A DNA stretch of 31,847 nucleotides from an uncultured Burkholderiales bacterium (GCA_937891045.1 CALBEV010000098.1:1-31847), one strand, 5' to 3'. Shown: positions 1 to 8,654, counted from the first letter of the stretch. The notes: generated by a model from the letters alone, not told the origin. A program made the numbers and translations.

Positions 1-611
1 ATGGGCGCACCGCGCAAGGTGGTGTCAACTTCCATGATCATGGCGCGCACACGGTCGGCGCTGCGCAGGTTTTCTTTGGGGATCATTTCGCCACGGCGCA
101 AACGACCCTCTACACGGCCGCTTTCGACAATCAAGTCGCCTTTGTCCATGCGCTTGACGGTGCCTACAAAGATGCGGTCGCCGCGGGCCAAAAAGTCGGT
201 CAACAGCATTTCACGTTCGGCATCTCTGATTTTTTGCAGGATGACTTGCTTGGCCGCCATGGCGCCAATGCGACCAATGGGCAAAGAGTCCATGCTTTCT
301 TCGATGTACTCGCCCACCTCGATGTCGGACAAACGCTCTTTGGCGTCCATTAGCATTTCTTCGGCGTCAGGGTTTTGCAAACCGGCTTCGTCGGGCACCA
401 CCAACCAACGGCGGAAGGTTTCGTACTCGCCCGAGTCACGGTCCATGGCAACGCGGATATCGGCGTCTTCCACGGGGTTTTCTTTGTCTGCTTGCAGCAG
501 CTTTTTGGTGGCTTGCGCCAAAGCGGATTCCACCGCGCCAAACACCAAGTCACGCTCGACATTTTTCTCGCGCGAGATGGCGTCCACCAACATGAGCATT
601 TCGCGATTCAT
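1..611 (-). CDS. nusA: Transcription termination/antitermination factor NusA (5' part, cut by window edge)
   Basis: NusA binds RNA polymerase and modulates pausing, intrinsic termination and antitermination. The visible 203 residues begin [16 protein letters not shown] and contain the whole N-terminal RNAP-binding domain (about 1-125). The start of the S1 RNA-binding domain follows (about 135 on, [22 protein letters not shown]). The KH domains would lie beyond the left edge. The ATG at 611-609 shares the sequence ATGA with the rimP stop codon, so translation is probably coupled. A good Shine-Dalgarno AGGAG lies about 9 nt upstream inside rimP. The rimP-nusA order is the conserved bacterial arrangement, and infB would be expected next outside the window. 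Identification is firm; only the truncation limits it. Confidence 0.96.
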   Translation of the reverse strand, partial: MNREMLMLVDAISREKNVERDLVFGAVESALAQATKKLLQADKENPVEDADIRVAMDRDSGEYETFRRWLVVPDEAGLQNPDAEEMLMDAKERLSDIEVGEYIEESMDSLPIGRIGAMAAKQVILQKIRDAEREMLLTDFLARGDRIFVGTVKRMDKGDLIVESGRVEGRLRRGEMIPKENLRSADRVRAMIMEVDTTLRGAP

Positions 612-1186
612 GGTTCAGTACTCCTGTCCTCTGTGGCCCTGCGGCCCTTGAAATTCACAATCGGCGCCAGTCGCGCGTCTCGCAACTCACTCAGGGTGAA
701 TCGCAGCGCTTGCACTGGCAAGTCTTTTTTAACCCGCGCCGGGCGCATGCCCGGTTTGCTGACAGGCTCATCACGCCAGGTGATTTGCCAGGTCTGGGGG
801 GTATCGGTGCTTTCCAACACACCCCGAAATTTCTTGCGGTTGGCGGCCACCAAACCAGCGGCTGCCGCACCCATGGGCGCTTTGAGGGTCAGGTCAATCT
901 CTTGACCGACAAAACGGGCAAAGTCGTTTTCTGTTCGCAGTGGCCGGTCGATGCCCGGCGAGGACACTTCCAAACGGCTGTACTCGGTGCCTTCGACTTC
1001 CAACACGAACTGCAATTGGCGGGTGACTTTTTCGCAGTCCTCGACTTGCACAAACTGCTCGGGCTGACCCGGCTGCCAAGGCAAATCCAGAGTGATGCGC
1101 AACAAGCCGCCCGCAGAGCGTTCGACTTCCACCAGCTGGTAACCCAGGCCGGTGACGGTTTGTTCAATGATGTCTTGCAATGCCAA
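608..1186 (-). CDS. rimP: Ribosome maturation factor RimP
   Basis: RimP assists late assembly of the 30S ribosomal subunit. The 192-residue protein has the typical N-terminal part ([21 protein letters not shown], then [18 protein letters not shown] and [15 protein letters not shown], the family's SPGIDRPL signature). A C-terminal SH3-like part follows, longer than in the E. coli protein of about 150 residues. The start is a TTG at 1186-1184: no ATG or GTG is in frame nearby, the first residues [10 protein letters not shown] fit the family, and GGGTGA lies a few bases upstream. Its stop overlaps the nusA start. The start codon lies only about 16 nt after the U-tract of an intrinsic terminator, which has consequences for regulation. 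Confidence 0.95.
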   Translation of the reverse strand: MALQDIIEQTVTGLGYQLVEVERSAGGLLRITLDLPWQPGQPEQFVQVEDCEKVTRQLQFVLEVEGTEYSRLEVSSPGIDRPLRTENDFARFVGQEIDLTLKAPMGAAAAGLVAANRKKFRGVLESTDTPQTWQITWRDEPVSKPGMRPARVKKDLPVQALRFTLSELRDARLAPIVNFKGRRATEDRSTEP

Positions 1187-1202
1187 CGCTTTTCACCCGA
1201 CC

Positions 1203-1235
1203 AAAAAAAACGGGCGGTTGGGATGTCCGCCCGTT
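1203..1235 (-). terminator. Intrinsic terminator just upstream of rimP
   Basis: Read on the minus strand, a perfect 9-bp stem AACGGGCGG/CCGCCCGTT (1235-1227 with 1217-1209) with a 9-nt loop is followed by eight T residues (1210-1203). It lies between the end of yejF (1311) and the rimP start (1186). It can end the yejABEF transcript. If the -10-like TACAAT at 1259-1254 is the rimP promoter, the hairpin also lies within the rimP leader. Confidence 0.85.
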
Positions 1236-1253
1236 ATCGTTCATTTGGTCGGC

Positions 1254-1278
1254 ATTGTACCCGCAAAAACAGGCCCAA
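1254..1278 (-). promoter_or_regulatory. Candidate promoter for rimP-nusA
   Basis: On the minus strand a TACAAT (1259-1254) differs from the consensus -10 box at one position. No good -35 is present at 16-18 bp; the nearest TTGGGC/TTGGGT-like sequence is at a non-ideal distance. Transcription from here would begin about 1247, upstream of the terminator hairpin. The call is weak because it rests on one box. Confidence 0.35.
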
Positions 1279-1280
1279 AC

Positions 1281-1296
1281 CCAACAAATTTGTTGG
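1281..1296. promoter_or_regulatory. Perfect 16-bp palindrome in the yejF-rimP gap
   Basis: CCAACAAATTTGTTGG is a perfect palindrome located 15 bp after the yejF stop codon and just upstream of the candidate rimP promoter. It could be an operator for a dimeric regulator or a second, weak hairpin at the end of the yej transcript (6-bp stem, AATT loop, followed by GTTT on the minus strand). Nothing in the sequence decides between these. Confidence 0.4.
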
Positions 1297-1310
1297 TTTG
1301 CGCGGGGTTT

Positions 1311-2918
1311 TCAGGCTGCTGCAGGTCTTTCTGCCAGAAAAGACGCTGCCAACAGGCTGCGCGTGTAATCGGATTGAGGCTGGTTCAACACGCTGTCCAA
1401 GCTGCCCGCCTCAACCACATGCCCGTCTTTCAAGACCATCACATGGTGGGCCATGGCCTCGATCACCTCGATGTCGTGGGTGATCAGCAAATAGCTCAAG
1501 CCCCGTTCGCGTTGCAACCGTTGCAACAGATCGAGCACTTGTTTTTGAATCGACACGTCCAAGGCGCTGGTGGGTTCGTCCAACACCAAGACCCGGGGTT
1601 GCACGATGAGCGCCCGCGCGATGGCGATGCGTTGGCGCTGACCGCCCGAGAACTCGTGCGGGTAACGCGCCAGCAAAACAGGAAACTGTTCTTCGCTCAT
1701 GCCGACATCGGCCAAGGCCTGCAGCACCTTGATTTGCCGCGCCAAGGGGTTCAGGTCGGGGGCGTGGACTTGCAAGCCCTCGCCCACCACCTGCTCAACG
1801 GTCATGCGCGGTGACAGCGATGAAAACGGGTCTTGGAACACCACTTGCAAAGCGCGGCGCAAGGGCAAATCGGCCTCAGGCTTGCCTTGCCAGGTTTGGC
1901 CTTCCACCTTGAAGTCGCCTTGGAAGGGAATCAGGCCCAACGCGGCCAAGGCCAGCGAAGACTTGCCCGAGCCGGATTCACCAATGACGCCCAGGGTCTG
2001 GCCGCTGCGCAATTCGAAATCGGCCCCGTGCAAGGCGGTGAACGAGCCGCGCCCAAACCAACCGCGCCAACCTGGGCGTGGCACCGGGTAATGCACTTGC
2101 AAGCCAGTGGCTTGCAACAAGACCGGCGCGTTCGACACCGGCTCGAACACATTGCGCTCGGGTTGGCTGTCCACCAGGCGCTTGGTGTAGGCGTGTTGCG
2201 GTTGGCTCAGCACCTGGGCCACCGCGCCCTGCTCGACCACCAAACCGCTTTCCATCACCACCACGCGTTGCGCAAAACGGCGCACCATGTTCAGGTCGTG
2301 GGTGATGAGCAGCACCGCCATGTTGTGCTTGGCTTGCAAGCTGTCGAGCAAGGCCAGAATTTGCCCGCGCAAAGACACATCCAGGGCGGTGGTGGGCTCG
2401 TCAGCCAGCAAGAGTTTGGGTTCACCGGCCAAGGCCATGGCGATCATGGCGCGTTGGCGTTGGCCGCCTGACAACTGGTGCGGGTAACTGGCCACGCGCC
2501 GCTCGGGCTCGGGGATGCCGGTGTCGTTCAGCAAGTCGATGGCACGTTGCCACGCGTCTTGGCGGGACAAGCCTTTTTTCAGTTCCAACACCTCGGCGAT
2601 TTGGTCGCCGATGGTGAACAGCGGGTTCAAAGCCGTCATGGGTTCTTGGAACACCATGGCGATCTCGCTGCCGCGAATGCCGCGCAACTCGTTCTCAGTC
2701 ATGTGCAACAGGTCTTGGCCTTCAAACAAGGCTTCGCCGCGCACCCAAGCGCCACGTGCCAAGCCCAGCAGGCTGAGCGCGGTGACGGTTTTGCCCGAGC
2801 CGGACTCGCCCACCAAGGCCAGCTTTTCACCGGCTTGCATCTCAAAGGACACGCCGTGCACCACCTCGCGGCCTTGGAAGGACATGTGCAGGTTGTGAAC
2901 GCGCAGCAAGGGGCTCAT
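1311..2918 (-). CDS. yejF: Peptide/microcin C-type ABC transporter, duplicated ATP-binding subunit (YejF-like)
   Basis: This 535-residue protein carries two complete ABC ATPase domains in one chain, as in YejF of the Yej peptide importer. The first has Walker A GESGSGKT (37-44), signature LSGGQRQR (149-156) and Walker B LLLADEP (169-175). The second has Walker A GESGSGKS (313-320), signature FSGGQRQR (423-430) and Walker B VLVLDEP (443-449). An oligopeptide-type C-terminal extension follows each. It sits on the cytoplasmic face and powers uptake through YejB/YejE. Its ATG (2918-2916) overlaps the yejE stop as ATGA, so it is the last gene of yejABEF. In E. coli the system imports microcin C and peptides; the substrate here is inferred. 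Confidence 0.92.
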   Translation of the reverse strand: MSPLLRVHNLHMSFQGREVVHGVSFEMQAGEKLALVGESGSGKTVTALSLLGLARGAWVRGEALFEGQDLLHMTENELRGIRGSEIAMVFQEPMTALNPLFTIGDQIAEVLELKKGLSRQDAWQRAIDLLNDTGIPEPERRVASYPHQLSGGQRQRAMIAMALAGEPKLLLADEPTTALDVSLRGQILALLDSLQAKHNMAVLLITHDLNMVRRFAQRVVVMESGLVVEQGAVAQVLSQPQHAYTKRLVDSQPERNVFEPVSNAPVLLQATGLQVHYPVPRPGWRGWFGRGSFTALHGADFELRSGQTLGVIGESGSGKSSLALAALGLIPFQGDFKVEGQTWQGKPEADLPLRRALQVVFQDPFSSLSPRMTVEQVVGEGLQVHAPDLNPLARQIKVLQALADVGMSEEQFPVLLARYPHEFSGGQRQRIAIARALIVQPRVLVLDEPTSALDVSIQKQVLDLLQRLQRERGLSYLLITHDIEVIEAMAHHVMVLKDGHVVEAGSLDSVLNQPQSDYTRSLLAASFLAERPAAA

Positions 2919-3961
2919 GAGGCAGCCTCTTGTTTCAGCTTTCGCGGGTCTAAGGCGTCGCGCAGCGCGTCACCCATGAAGGTCAACAGCAGCAAGGTGG
3001 TCACCAACACGGCGAAGGTGGAGATGGAAATCCACCACGCGTCGATGTTGTTTTTGCCTTGCGCCAGCAACTCGCCCAAGCTCGGGGTGCCGGGGGGCAC
3101 ACCCAGCCCCAAGAAGTCGAGGCTGGTGAGCGCCAAAATGGCCGCACTCATGCGGAATGGCAAAAAGGTGACGACGGGCGTCATGCTGTTGGGCAGCACA
3201 TGCCGCCAAATGATGGCCCAGTTCGACAAACCCAAAGCGCGGGCGGCACGCACATAGTCGAGTTGGCGGTTGCGCAAAAACTCGGCACGCACATAGTCGG
3301 ACAAACCCATCCAGCCGAACAAACTCAACAGAATCAGCAGCAAGCTGACGCTGGGTTCGAAGACCGCCGAAAAAATGATGAGCAGGTACAGCTCGGGCAT
3401 GGCGCCCCAAATCTCGATGAAACGCTGCATCGCTAAATCGATTTTGCCGACAAAGAAACCTTGAATCGCGCCGGTGACCACGCCCAAAATGGTGCCGGTG
3501 ACGGTCAGGGCCAAGGCAAACAACACCGACACCCGAAAGCCATAAAGCAAACGCGCCAGCAAATCGCGGCCACGGTCGTCCGTGCCCAGCCAGTTGTCCG
3601 CTGAAGGCGGCGCAGGGTTGGGTTCTTTGGCGAAGTAATTCAAGGTCCCGTGGTGATAAGGATTCAACGGGTACACCGCCCAGTTGCCGGGCTGCTGAAA
3701 CTGCTGGCGAATGAAGGGGTCGAGGAAGTCGGTGGGGGTGGCGAAGTCGCCGCCAAACGCGGTTTCGGGTGGGTTCTTGAACACCGGCGCATACCACTGG
3801 TCTTGGTACCTGGCCACCAGCGGTTTGTCATTCGACACAAACTCAGCGGCCAAACTGATCACAAACAACAGCACAAACAAGACCAGGCTGACAAAGCCGA
3901 GCCGGTTGCGGCGGAAACGCTGCCAAGCCAGGGCGGAGGGGGACAAAGAAGGGGTCGCCAT
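2915..3961 (-). CDS. yejE: Peptide ABC transporter permease (YejE-like)
   Basis: This is an inner-membrane permease of the DppC/OppC family, 348 residues from the ATG at 3961. An N-terminal membrane anchor (FVSLVLFVLLFVISLAAEF) is followed by the Yej-specific periplasmic insert (NDKPLVARYQDQWYAPVF, FLDPFIRQQFQQP). The core permease domain starts at LGTDDRGRDLLARLLYG. The EAA loop that contacts the ATPase is around AARALGLSNWAIIWRHVLPN. An in-frame TTG at 3970 would overlap the yejB stop as TTGA and add three residues. I prefer the ATG because the N-terminus then matches the family, but neither start has a clear Shine-Dalgarno. It lies between yejB and yejF and forms the channel with YejB. Confidence 0.92.
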   Translation of the reverse strand: MATPSLSPSALAWQRFRRNRLGFVSLVLFVLLFVISLAAEFVSNDKPLVARYQDQWYAPVFKNPPETAFGGDFATPTDFLDPFIRQQFQQPGNWAVYPLNPYHHGTLNYFAKEPNPAPPSADNWLGTDDRGRDLLARLLYGFRVSVLFALALTVTGTILGVVTGAIQGFFVGKIDLAMQRFIEIWGAMPELYLLIIFSAVFEPSVSLLLILLSLFGWMGLSDYVRAEFLRNRQLDYVRAARALGLSNWAIIWRHVLPNSMTPVVTFLPFRMSAAILALTSLDFLGLGVPPGTPSLGELLAQGKNNIDAWWISISTFAVLVTTLLLLTFMGDALRDALDPRKLKQEAAS

Positions 3962-3966
3962 GGCGG

Positions 3967-5001
3967 TCAATCAAACTTCACGCGCGGGTCCACCCACACG
4001 TAACACAGGTCGCTGATCAGCTTGGTGACCAAGCCAATCAGGGTGAACAAATACAGCGTGCCCAAGACCACCGGATAGTCGCGGCGCATCACGCTTTCAT
4101 AGCTCAAGAGGCCCAAGCCATCCAAAGAAAACAAAGTTTCAATCAACAAGGAGCCTGCGAAAAAAGCACCAATGAACGCGGCAGGGAAGCCGGTGACCAA
4201 GGGAATGAGTGCGTTGCGCATGACATGCTTCCACAGCACTTTGCGCTCACTGAGTCCTTTGGCGCGGGCGGTGAGCACGTATTGCTTGCCAATTTCTTCC
4301 AAGAAAGCGTTTTTCGTCAGCATGGTGGTGACCGCAAACGCGCCCAAGACGCTGGCGGTGACGGGCATGGCGATGTGCCACAGGTAGTCCACGACTTTCG
4401 CGCCCATGCTCAGCGTTTCCCAATTGCTGGACGTCAGGCCGCGCAATGGAAACCATTGCAACTGGCCACCAAACACCACGAGCAAGGCCACGCCCAGCAC
4501 AAAGCCAGGAATCGCATAACCAATCAAGACCACGATGCTGGTGAGCATGTCAAAGCGGGTGCCCGCCCGCACCGCCTTGGCAATGCCCAGCGGCACTGAC
4601 ACCAAGTAGCTGAGGAAAAACGTCCACAGCCCCAGGCTGATGGAGACCGGCAGTTTTTCTTTCACCAGTTGCCACACGTCTTTGGGGTAGAAAAAACTCT
4701 TGCCCAAATCGAAGCGGGCGAACTGCTTGAGCATTTGCACAAAGCGCTCCAGCGGCGGTTTGTCAAAGCCATACAGCTGCTTGATTTCTTCAATCCGCGC
4801 CGCATCCACGCCTTGGCGGCCACGGTAGCCTGCTCCGCTGGCGGCAGCGCCCTCGCCGCCCGTGTCACGGCCTTGCAATTGCGACACCATTTGCTCGACC
4901 GGTCCACCCGGCACAAACTGGATGACCACGAAGGTGAGCAACAAAATCCCAAACAACGTGGGGATCATCAACAACAAGCGTTTCAGGATGTAACTGAACA
5001 T
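3967..5001 (-). CDS. yejB: Peptide ABC transporter permease (YejB-like)
   Basis: This is the second channel subunit, DppB/OppB family, 344 residues. It begins with the characteristic MFSYILKRLLLMIPTLFGIL membrane helix. A long periplasmic segment rich in Gly and Ala follows (about 40-65), then KPPLERFVQMLKQFARFDLGKSFFYPKDV, typical of YejB. Several membrane helices surround the EAA motif region (TARAKGLSERKVLWKHVMRNALIPLV). The C-terminus WVDPRVKFD matches the family pattern of an 'DPR' end. The ATG at 5001 begins one nucleotide after the yejA stop (TGACATG), so it is co-translated with the binding protein gene. Confidence 0.93.
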   Translation of the reverse strand: MFSYILKRLLLMIPTLFGILLLTFVVIQFVPGGPVEQMVSQLQGRDTGGEGAAASGAGYRGRQGVDAARIEEIKQLYGFDKPPLERFVQMLKQFARFDLGKSFFYPKDVWQLVKEKLPVSISLGLWTFFLSYLVSVPLGIAKAVRAGTRFDMLTSIVVLIGYAIPGFVLGVALLVVFGGQLQWFPLRGLTSSNWETLSMGAKVVDYLWHIAMPVTASVLGAFAVTTMLTKNAFLEEIGKQYVLTARAKGLSERKVLWKHVMRNALIPLVTGFPAAFIGAFFAGSLLIETLFSLDGLGLLSYESVMRRDYPVVLGTLYLFTLIGLVTKLISDLCYVWVDPRVKFD

Positions 5002-5002
5002 G

Positions 5003-6826
5003 TCAGCGGTCCCCCACCAAGTTCGCGGTACTGCCCCACCAGGTGCTGGTGATCCAGGTTTCGGGCTGGTAAAAACGCGGCGTCACCTGCGGCCGCTGAA
5101 AACGCCCGGCCCGCCAAGCCACGCGGTGCACGCTGCCATACCAATGCGGCACGGTGTAGTGGCCGTGTCGCAACACACGGTCGAGCGCTTTCAAGGCTGC
5201 CACCAACTGCGGTCGGGTTTGCGCGGCCACGGCCTTGTCCAGCAAGGCGTCGATGGCTGGGTCTTTGATACCGATGACGTTGCTTGAGCCTTCGGTGTCG
5301 GCGGCTTTCGAGCCAAAACGCTCGAGCAATTCGGTGCCCGGTGCTTCGCTGCCGCCGATGCGGTTGCTGATGAGCTCAAAGTCAAACACGTCCATGCGCT
5401 TTTGCAGCACGGCGAAATCCACCACCTTGTAGTTGACCTTGAAACCCAGTTTCTCCAGGTTTTTGGCGTAGGGCGTGACCACCCGGCCCATCGAGCCCGA
5501 GTTGTCCAAAAACTCCAAGGTGAAGGCCTCACCTTTGTCGTTGCGCAAGGCGCCATCGCGGTAGGTCCAGCCGGCTTGCGCCAGCAGGTCCCGGGCTTGG
5601 CGCAAATGGTCACGCAGCGTGTGGCCCGAGGCAGGATCGAGGTTGGTTTGCGGCGGCAGGGGCACCGTGTCGGTGAACACCTCGGGCGGCAGCTTGTCGC
5701 GCAAGCTTTGCAGCAAAGCCAGTTCATCCGGCGCGGGCAAGCCCTTGGCCTCGAAATCGCTACCGACGAAATAGCCGCGCACCCGTGAGTAGGCTTGGTA
5801 GAAGAGTTGGCGGTTCATCCACTCGTAGTCCATGGCCAGGCCGATGGCTTGGCGCACCCGTTTGTCCTTGAACTTGGCCAAGCGGGTGTTGAACATGAAG
5901 CCTTGGAAGTCCCCAGCGTTGCCGTGTTGCAACTCTTGTTTGATGAGGGTGCCGTTGTCAAACAGCTTGCCCTTGTAGCCCCGCGCCCATTCGCGGGCCA
6001 CGAAAGCTTGGATGTAGTCAAACTCGCCCGCTTTGAACGCCTCGAATTGCGCGGTGGTGTCTTTGTAAAGCTTGTAAGTGATGCGGTCGAAATTGAACAT
6101 GCCACGACGCGCCCCGAGGTTTTTCGCCCAGTAGTCGGGGTTGCGCACGTACTGGATGTCTTTGCCAAAGTCGGTCTTGCCCAGCTTGTAGGGGCCGGAG
6201 GCGATCGGCACGTCGGTGACAACCTGGTCCAAGGGCTTGCCTGCGCCCCACTTCTGGCTGAACACCGCCATGCCGCCGACGATGAGCGGCAATTCGGCGT
6301 TGGCGCGTTTGAACTCGAACTTGATTTCCCGCTCGGACAAAATGGTGGCGCCCTTGACCTCGCTGAAATAGGTGCGAAATTGCGGCGCGGCTTCTTTGCT
6401 GGTGAGCCGGTCAAACGAATATTTCACATCGGCGGCCAGCACCGGGTCGTTGTTGTGAAACCGCGCCTCGGGGTGCAGCCGGAAGGTGACGGACAGCTTG
6501 TCGGGTGCCACGGTCACGTCCTCGGCCAGCAGGCCATAGGCGGTGGTCGGTTCTTCGGTGTTGCCCACCAGCAGGGTTTCAAACATCAGGAAACCCAAAC
6601 CAGGGGGTGCCGTCCCCTTCATGGTGAACGGGTTGTATTTGTCAAAACTGGAAGCGCGGGTTGGGGCCACCAAAGAGATGTCGCCGCCCTTGGGTGCGAC
6701 CGGGTTGACATGGCTGAAATGTTTGAAGCCGGGCGGGTAGAGGATGTCGCCAAACTGGGCATAGGCGTGCGCCGCCCAAACGGGGGACGCGCAACACAAC
6801 CAAACGCCAAGTAAAAAAGTTCGCAT
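5003..6826 (-). CDS. yejA: Periplasmic peptide-binding protein of the Yej transporter (SBP family 5)
   Basis: This is the extracellular solute-binding component of family 5 (oligopeptide/dipeptide type), 607 residues. From the ATG at 6826 the N-terminus [18 protein letters not shown] is a classical signal peptide with a probable cut near AHA. An in-frame TTG at 6841 would add five residues that weaken the signal peptide, so the ATG is preferred. Family features include [20 protein letters not shown] near the N-terminus, the [23 protein letters not shown] segment, [27 protein letters not shown], and [21 protein letters not shown] in the second lobe. It is the first gene of yejABEF. Its promoter must lie in the 35-bp gap before fabI or within fabI coding sequence. 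Confidence 0.92.
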   Translation of the reverse strand: MRTFLLGVWLCCASPVWAAHAYAQFGDILYPPGFKHFSHVNPVAPKGGDISLVAPTRASSFDKYNPFTMKGTAPPGLGFLMFETLLVGNTEEPTTAYGLLAEDVTVAPDKLSVTFRLHPEARFHNNDPVLAADVKYSFDRLTSKEAAPQFRTYFSEVKGATILSEREIKFEFKRANAELPLIVGGMAVFSQKWGAGKPLDQVVTDVPIASGPYKLGKTDFGKDIQYVRNPDYWAKNLGARRGMFNFDRITYKLYKDTTAQFEAFKAGEFDYIQAFVAREWARGYKGKLFDNGTLIKQELQHGNAGDFQGFMFNTRLAKFKDKRVRQAIGLAMDYEWMNRQLFYQAYSRVRGYFVGSDFEAKGLPAPDELALLQSLRDKLPPEVFTDTVPLPPQTNLDPASGHTLRDHLRQARDLLAQAGWTYRDGALRNDKGEAFTLEFLDNSGSMGRVVTPYAKNLEKLGFKVNYKVVDFAVLQKRMDVFDFELISNRIGGSEAPGTELLERFGSKAADTEGSSNVIGIKDPAIDALLDKAVAAQTRPQLVAALKALDRVLRHGHYTVPHWYGSVHRVAWRAGRFQRPQVTPRFYQPETWITSTWWGSTANLVGDR

Positions 6827-6861
6827 GCGACAATTCTGCAAGATTTTTCAGGAGCCGCGAA

Positions 6862-7662
6862 ATGCAGGAAAAAACAGGGTTTTTAGCGGGCAAGAAATTG
6901 CTCATCACCGGCGTGTTGTCGAACCGCTCGATCGCCTATGGCATTGCCAAGGCCTGCCATGCCCAAGGTGCCGAGCTGGCGTTCAGCTACCAAGGCGAGC
7001 GTTTCAAAGAGCGGATCACCGAGTTCGCCGCCGACTTTGGCTCCACCCTGGTGTTTGACTGCGATGTGGCCAGCGACGAGCAGATCGCCGCCATGGTGAG
7101 CGGCCTGACCGCCGCCTGGCCGAAGTTTGACGGCTTTGTGCACGCCATCGGCTTTGCGCCGCGCGAAGCGATTGCCGGTGACTTCCTGGACGGCTTGAGC
7201 CGCGAAGCCTTTGCCATCGCCCACGACATCAGCGCCTACAGCTTTCCGGCCATGACCAAGGCGATGCTGCCCTATTTCAACGACAAAGCCGCCGTGCTGA
7301 CCCTGAGCTACCTGGGCGCGCTGCGCAACGTGCCCAACTACAACACCATGGGCCTGGCCAAGGCCTCCTTAGAGGCGTCGGTGCGCTATTTGGCCGAGTC
7401 TTTGGGCAGCCACAACCGCGGCATGCGGGCCAACGGCATCAGCGCCGGGCCGATCAAAACCTTGGCGGCCTCGGGTATCAAGGGCTTTGGCAAGATTTTG
7501 GACGTGGTGGCCAACAACTCGCCCATTCGCCGCAACGTGACCATCGAGGATGTGGGCAACGTCGCCGCCTTCTTGCTGTCGGACTTGGCGGCTGGCGTGT
7601 CGGCGGAAATCACTTACGTGGACGGCGGCTTCAGCCAGGTCGTGCCCGGTATTGCTGAGTAA
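6862..7662 (+). CDS. fabI: Enoyl-[acyl-carrier-protein] reductase (NADH), FabI
   Basis: FabI reduces trans-2-enoyl-ACP in the last step of the fatty-acid elongation cycle, in the cytoplasm. The 266-residue protein has the FabI form of the nucleotide-binding motif ([16 protein letters not shown], 15-30) and the catalytic pair Tyr150 (LSYLGA) and Tyr160 with Lys167 (NYNTMGLAK). It also has the substrate-loop segment [16 protein letters not shown]. The ATG at 6862 has a strong Shine-Dalgarno (AGGAG, 6850-6854). It is divergent from yejA and convergent with the EamA gene. The stop TAA (7660-7662) overlaps the first copy of a REP-like repeat. FabI is the triclosan-type reductase; no second isozyme is seen nearby. 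Confidence 0.96.
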   Translation: MQEKTGFLAGKKLLITGVLSNRSIAYGIAKACHAQGAELAFSYQGERFKERITEFAADFGSTLVFDCDVASDEQIAAMVSGLTAAWPKFDGFVHAIGFAPREAIAGDFLDGLSREAFAIAHDISAYSFPAMTKAMLPYFNDKAAVLTLSYLGALRNVPNYNTMGLAKASLEASVRYLAESLGSHNRGMRANGISAGPIKTLAASGIKGFGKILDVVANNSPIRRNVTIEDVGNVAAFLLSDLAAGVSAEITYVDGGFSQVVPGIAE

Positions 7663-7681
7663 TTGGGGTCAGATTCCAATT
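7661..7681 (+). repeat. REP-like 21-bp repeat, copy 1
   Basis: The unit is AATTGG, then GGTCAGATT, then CCAATT, so each copy can form a 6-bp hairpin. Copy 1 starts inside the fabI stop codon. Copies 2 (7688-7708, same orientation) and 3 (7736-7756, inverted) match it exactly. Confidence 0.9.
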
Positions 7682-7687
7682 CTTTCT

Positions 7688-7708
7688 AATTGGGGTCAGA
7701 TTCCAATT
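7688..7708 (+). repeat. REP-like 21-bp repeat, copy 2
   Basis: Identical to copy 1 and separated from it by the 6 bases CTTTCT. With copy 3 it forms a perfect 21-bp inverted repeat around a 27-nt spacer that contains the palindromes GGAATTCC and GAGCTC. A transcript could fold it into a long hairpin, possibly acting as a bidirectional transcript end between the convergent genes. Confidence 0.9.
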
Positions 7709-7733
7709 GTTTGGAATTCCGAGCTCAAGCGAT

Positions 7734-8654
7734 TTAATTGGAATCTGACCCCAATTGTTCTGAGGAAGTCCATTGCGCCAAGGCGACACCGGGCAAGATA
7801 AGCAAGGCGCCGACCAAGTGGTGCCAGCCCAGCGGCTCGTTCAGCACACCCCAAGACACCACCGCGCCCCACAGCGGCCCCAAGTACAGCACCATGCTGA
7901 CACGGCTGGCGCCTAACAGCTTTTGGCCCCAGGCGTAGACGCTGTATGCCAAGATGCCCGGAAACACACCAACCACCAGCACCAGCACCGCCGCATGGCT
8001 GCTCCACGCCGGGGTGGTGGGCAGGCTCGCCTCCCACAGCACAAAGGGCAACACCACCCAACACCCAAAAAACGCCATCACGGCCAAGCGGGCCAAGCCG
8101 CTCAGCGGCGAGGCCCAGCGTTTTTGCAGCAAGGCGAACGCCGCCCAACTGCAGGCCGCCAGCAAAATCAGTGCGTCGCCCTGCACCCATTGCACCTCGG
8201 ACAAATGCGCCCAGTGGCCCTGCACCACCACATGCACCACACCGCCCAGCGCCACCAGCACGCCCAAAGCCTGCCACCAGCGCATCCGCTCCTTCAGCCA
8301 GAAGACGGCGGCCAGACAAATGAACACCGGTGAAGATGAATAAATGAGCGAAATATTCATGGCCGACGAGGTGCGGGCCCCAACATAAACCCAAGCGCCG
8401 CAAATCAACATGCCAAAAACACTCAACACCAAGTAGCGCCGCCAATCTTGCCAAATATGCGCTCGGTGTTGCCAAATTTCGCGCCTTGTCCACCAGCCCA
8501 AACAAAGCGTCACGATCAGCCAGCGCCCCAGCGCCAAGCCGTGCGGCTCGATGACGCCGGGGGCCATGCGGGCAACCATGAAGTTGAAGGCCCACATGGC
8601 GGGCACGCACCAAATCGCGATGGCGGCCAATCTGACAGAGGACGCCATGTTCAT
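7734..8654 (-). CDS. EamA/DMT-family membrane transporter
   Basis: This is a drug/metabolite transporter superfamily protein of 306 residues with two EamA halves and about ten membrane helices. Half one covers AIWCVPAMWAFNFMVARM to LGVLVALGGVVHVVV. Half two covers ALILLAACSWAAFALLQKRWA to LLILPGVALAQW. EamA hallmarks are the inward-facing first helix with 'WAFNFMVAR', and the SSSPVFICLAAVFWLKERM and YLGPLWGAVVSWGVLNEPLGWHHLVGALLIL segments. The substrate cannot be told. The ATG (8654) overlaps the dusA stop as ATGA, so it is co-transcribed with dusA. The C-terminal tail LGSDSN and part of the stop codon come from a REP-like repeat, so the original C-terminus was probably different. Confidence 0.9.
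   Translation of the reverse strand: MNMASSVRLAAIAIWCVPAMWAFNFMVARMAPGVIEPHGLALGRWLIVTLCLGWWTRREIWQHRAHIWQDWRRYLVLSVFGMLICGAWVYVGARTSSAMNISLIYSSSPVFICLAAVFWLKERMRWWQALGVLVALGGVVHVVVQGHWAHLSEVQWVQGDALILLAACSWAAFALLQKRWASPLSGLARLAVMAFFGCWVVLPFVLWEASLPTTPAWSSHAAVLVLVVGVFPGILAYSVYAWGQKLLGASRVSMVLYLGPLWGAVVSWGVLNEPLGWHHLVGALLILPGVALAQWTSSEQLGSDSN
7736..7756 (-). repeat. REP-like 21-bp repeat, copy 3 (inverted, inside the EamA gene)
   Basis: This is the exact reverse complement of copies 1 and 2. On the minus strand it encodes the last residues LGSDSN of the EamA transporter and the first base of its TAA stop, so it lies within coding sequence. Confidence 0.9.

Noticed and set aside
5795..6814. 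Plus-strand frame of 339 codons opposite yejA
   Set aside because: yejA on the minus strand has a signal peptide and full family similarity; the antisense product has none.
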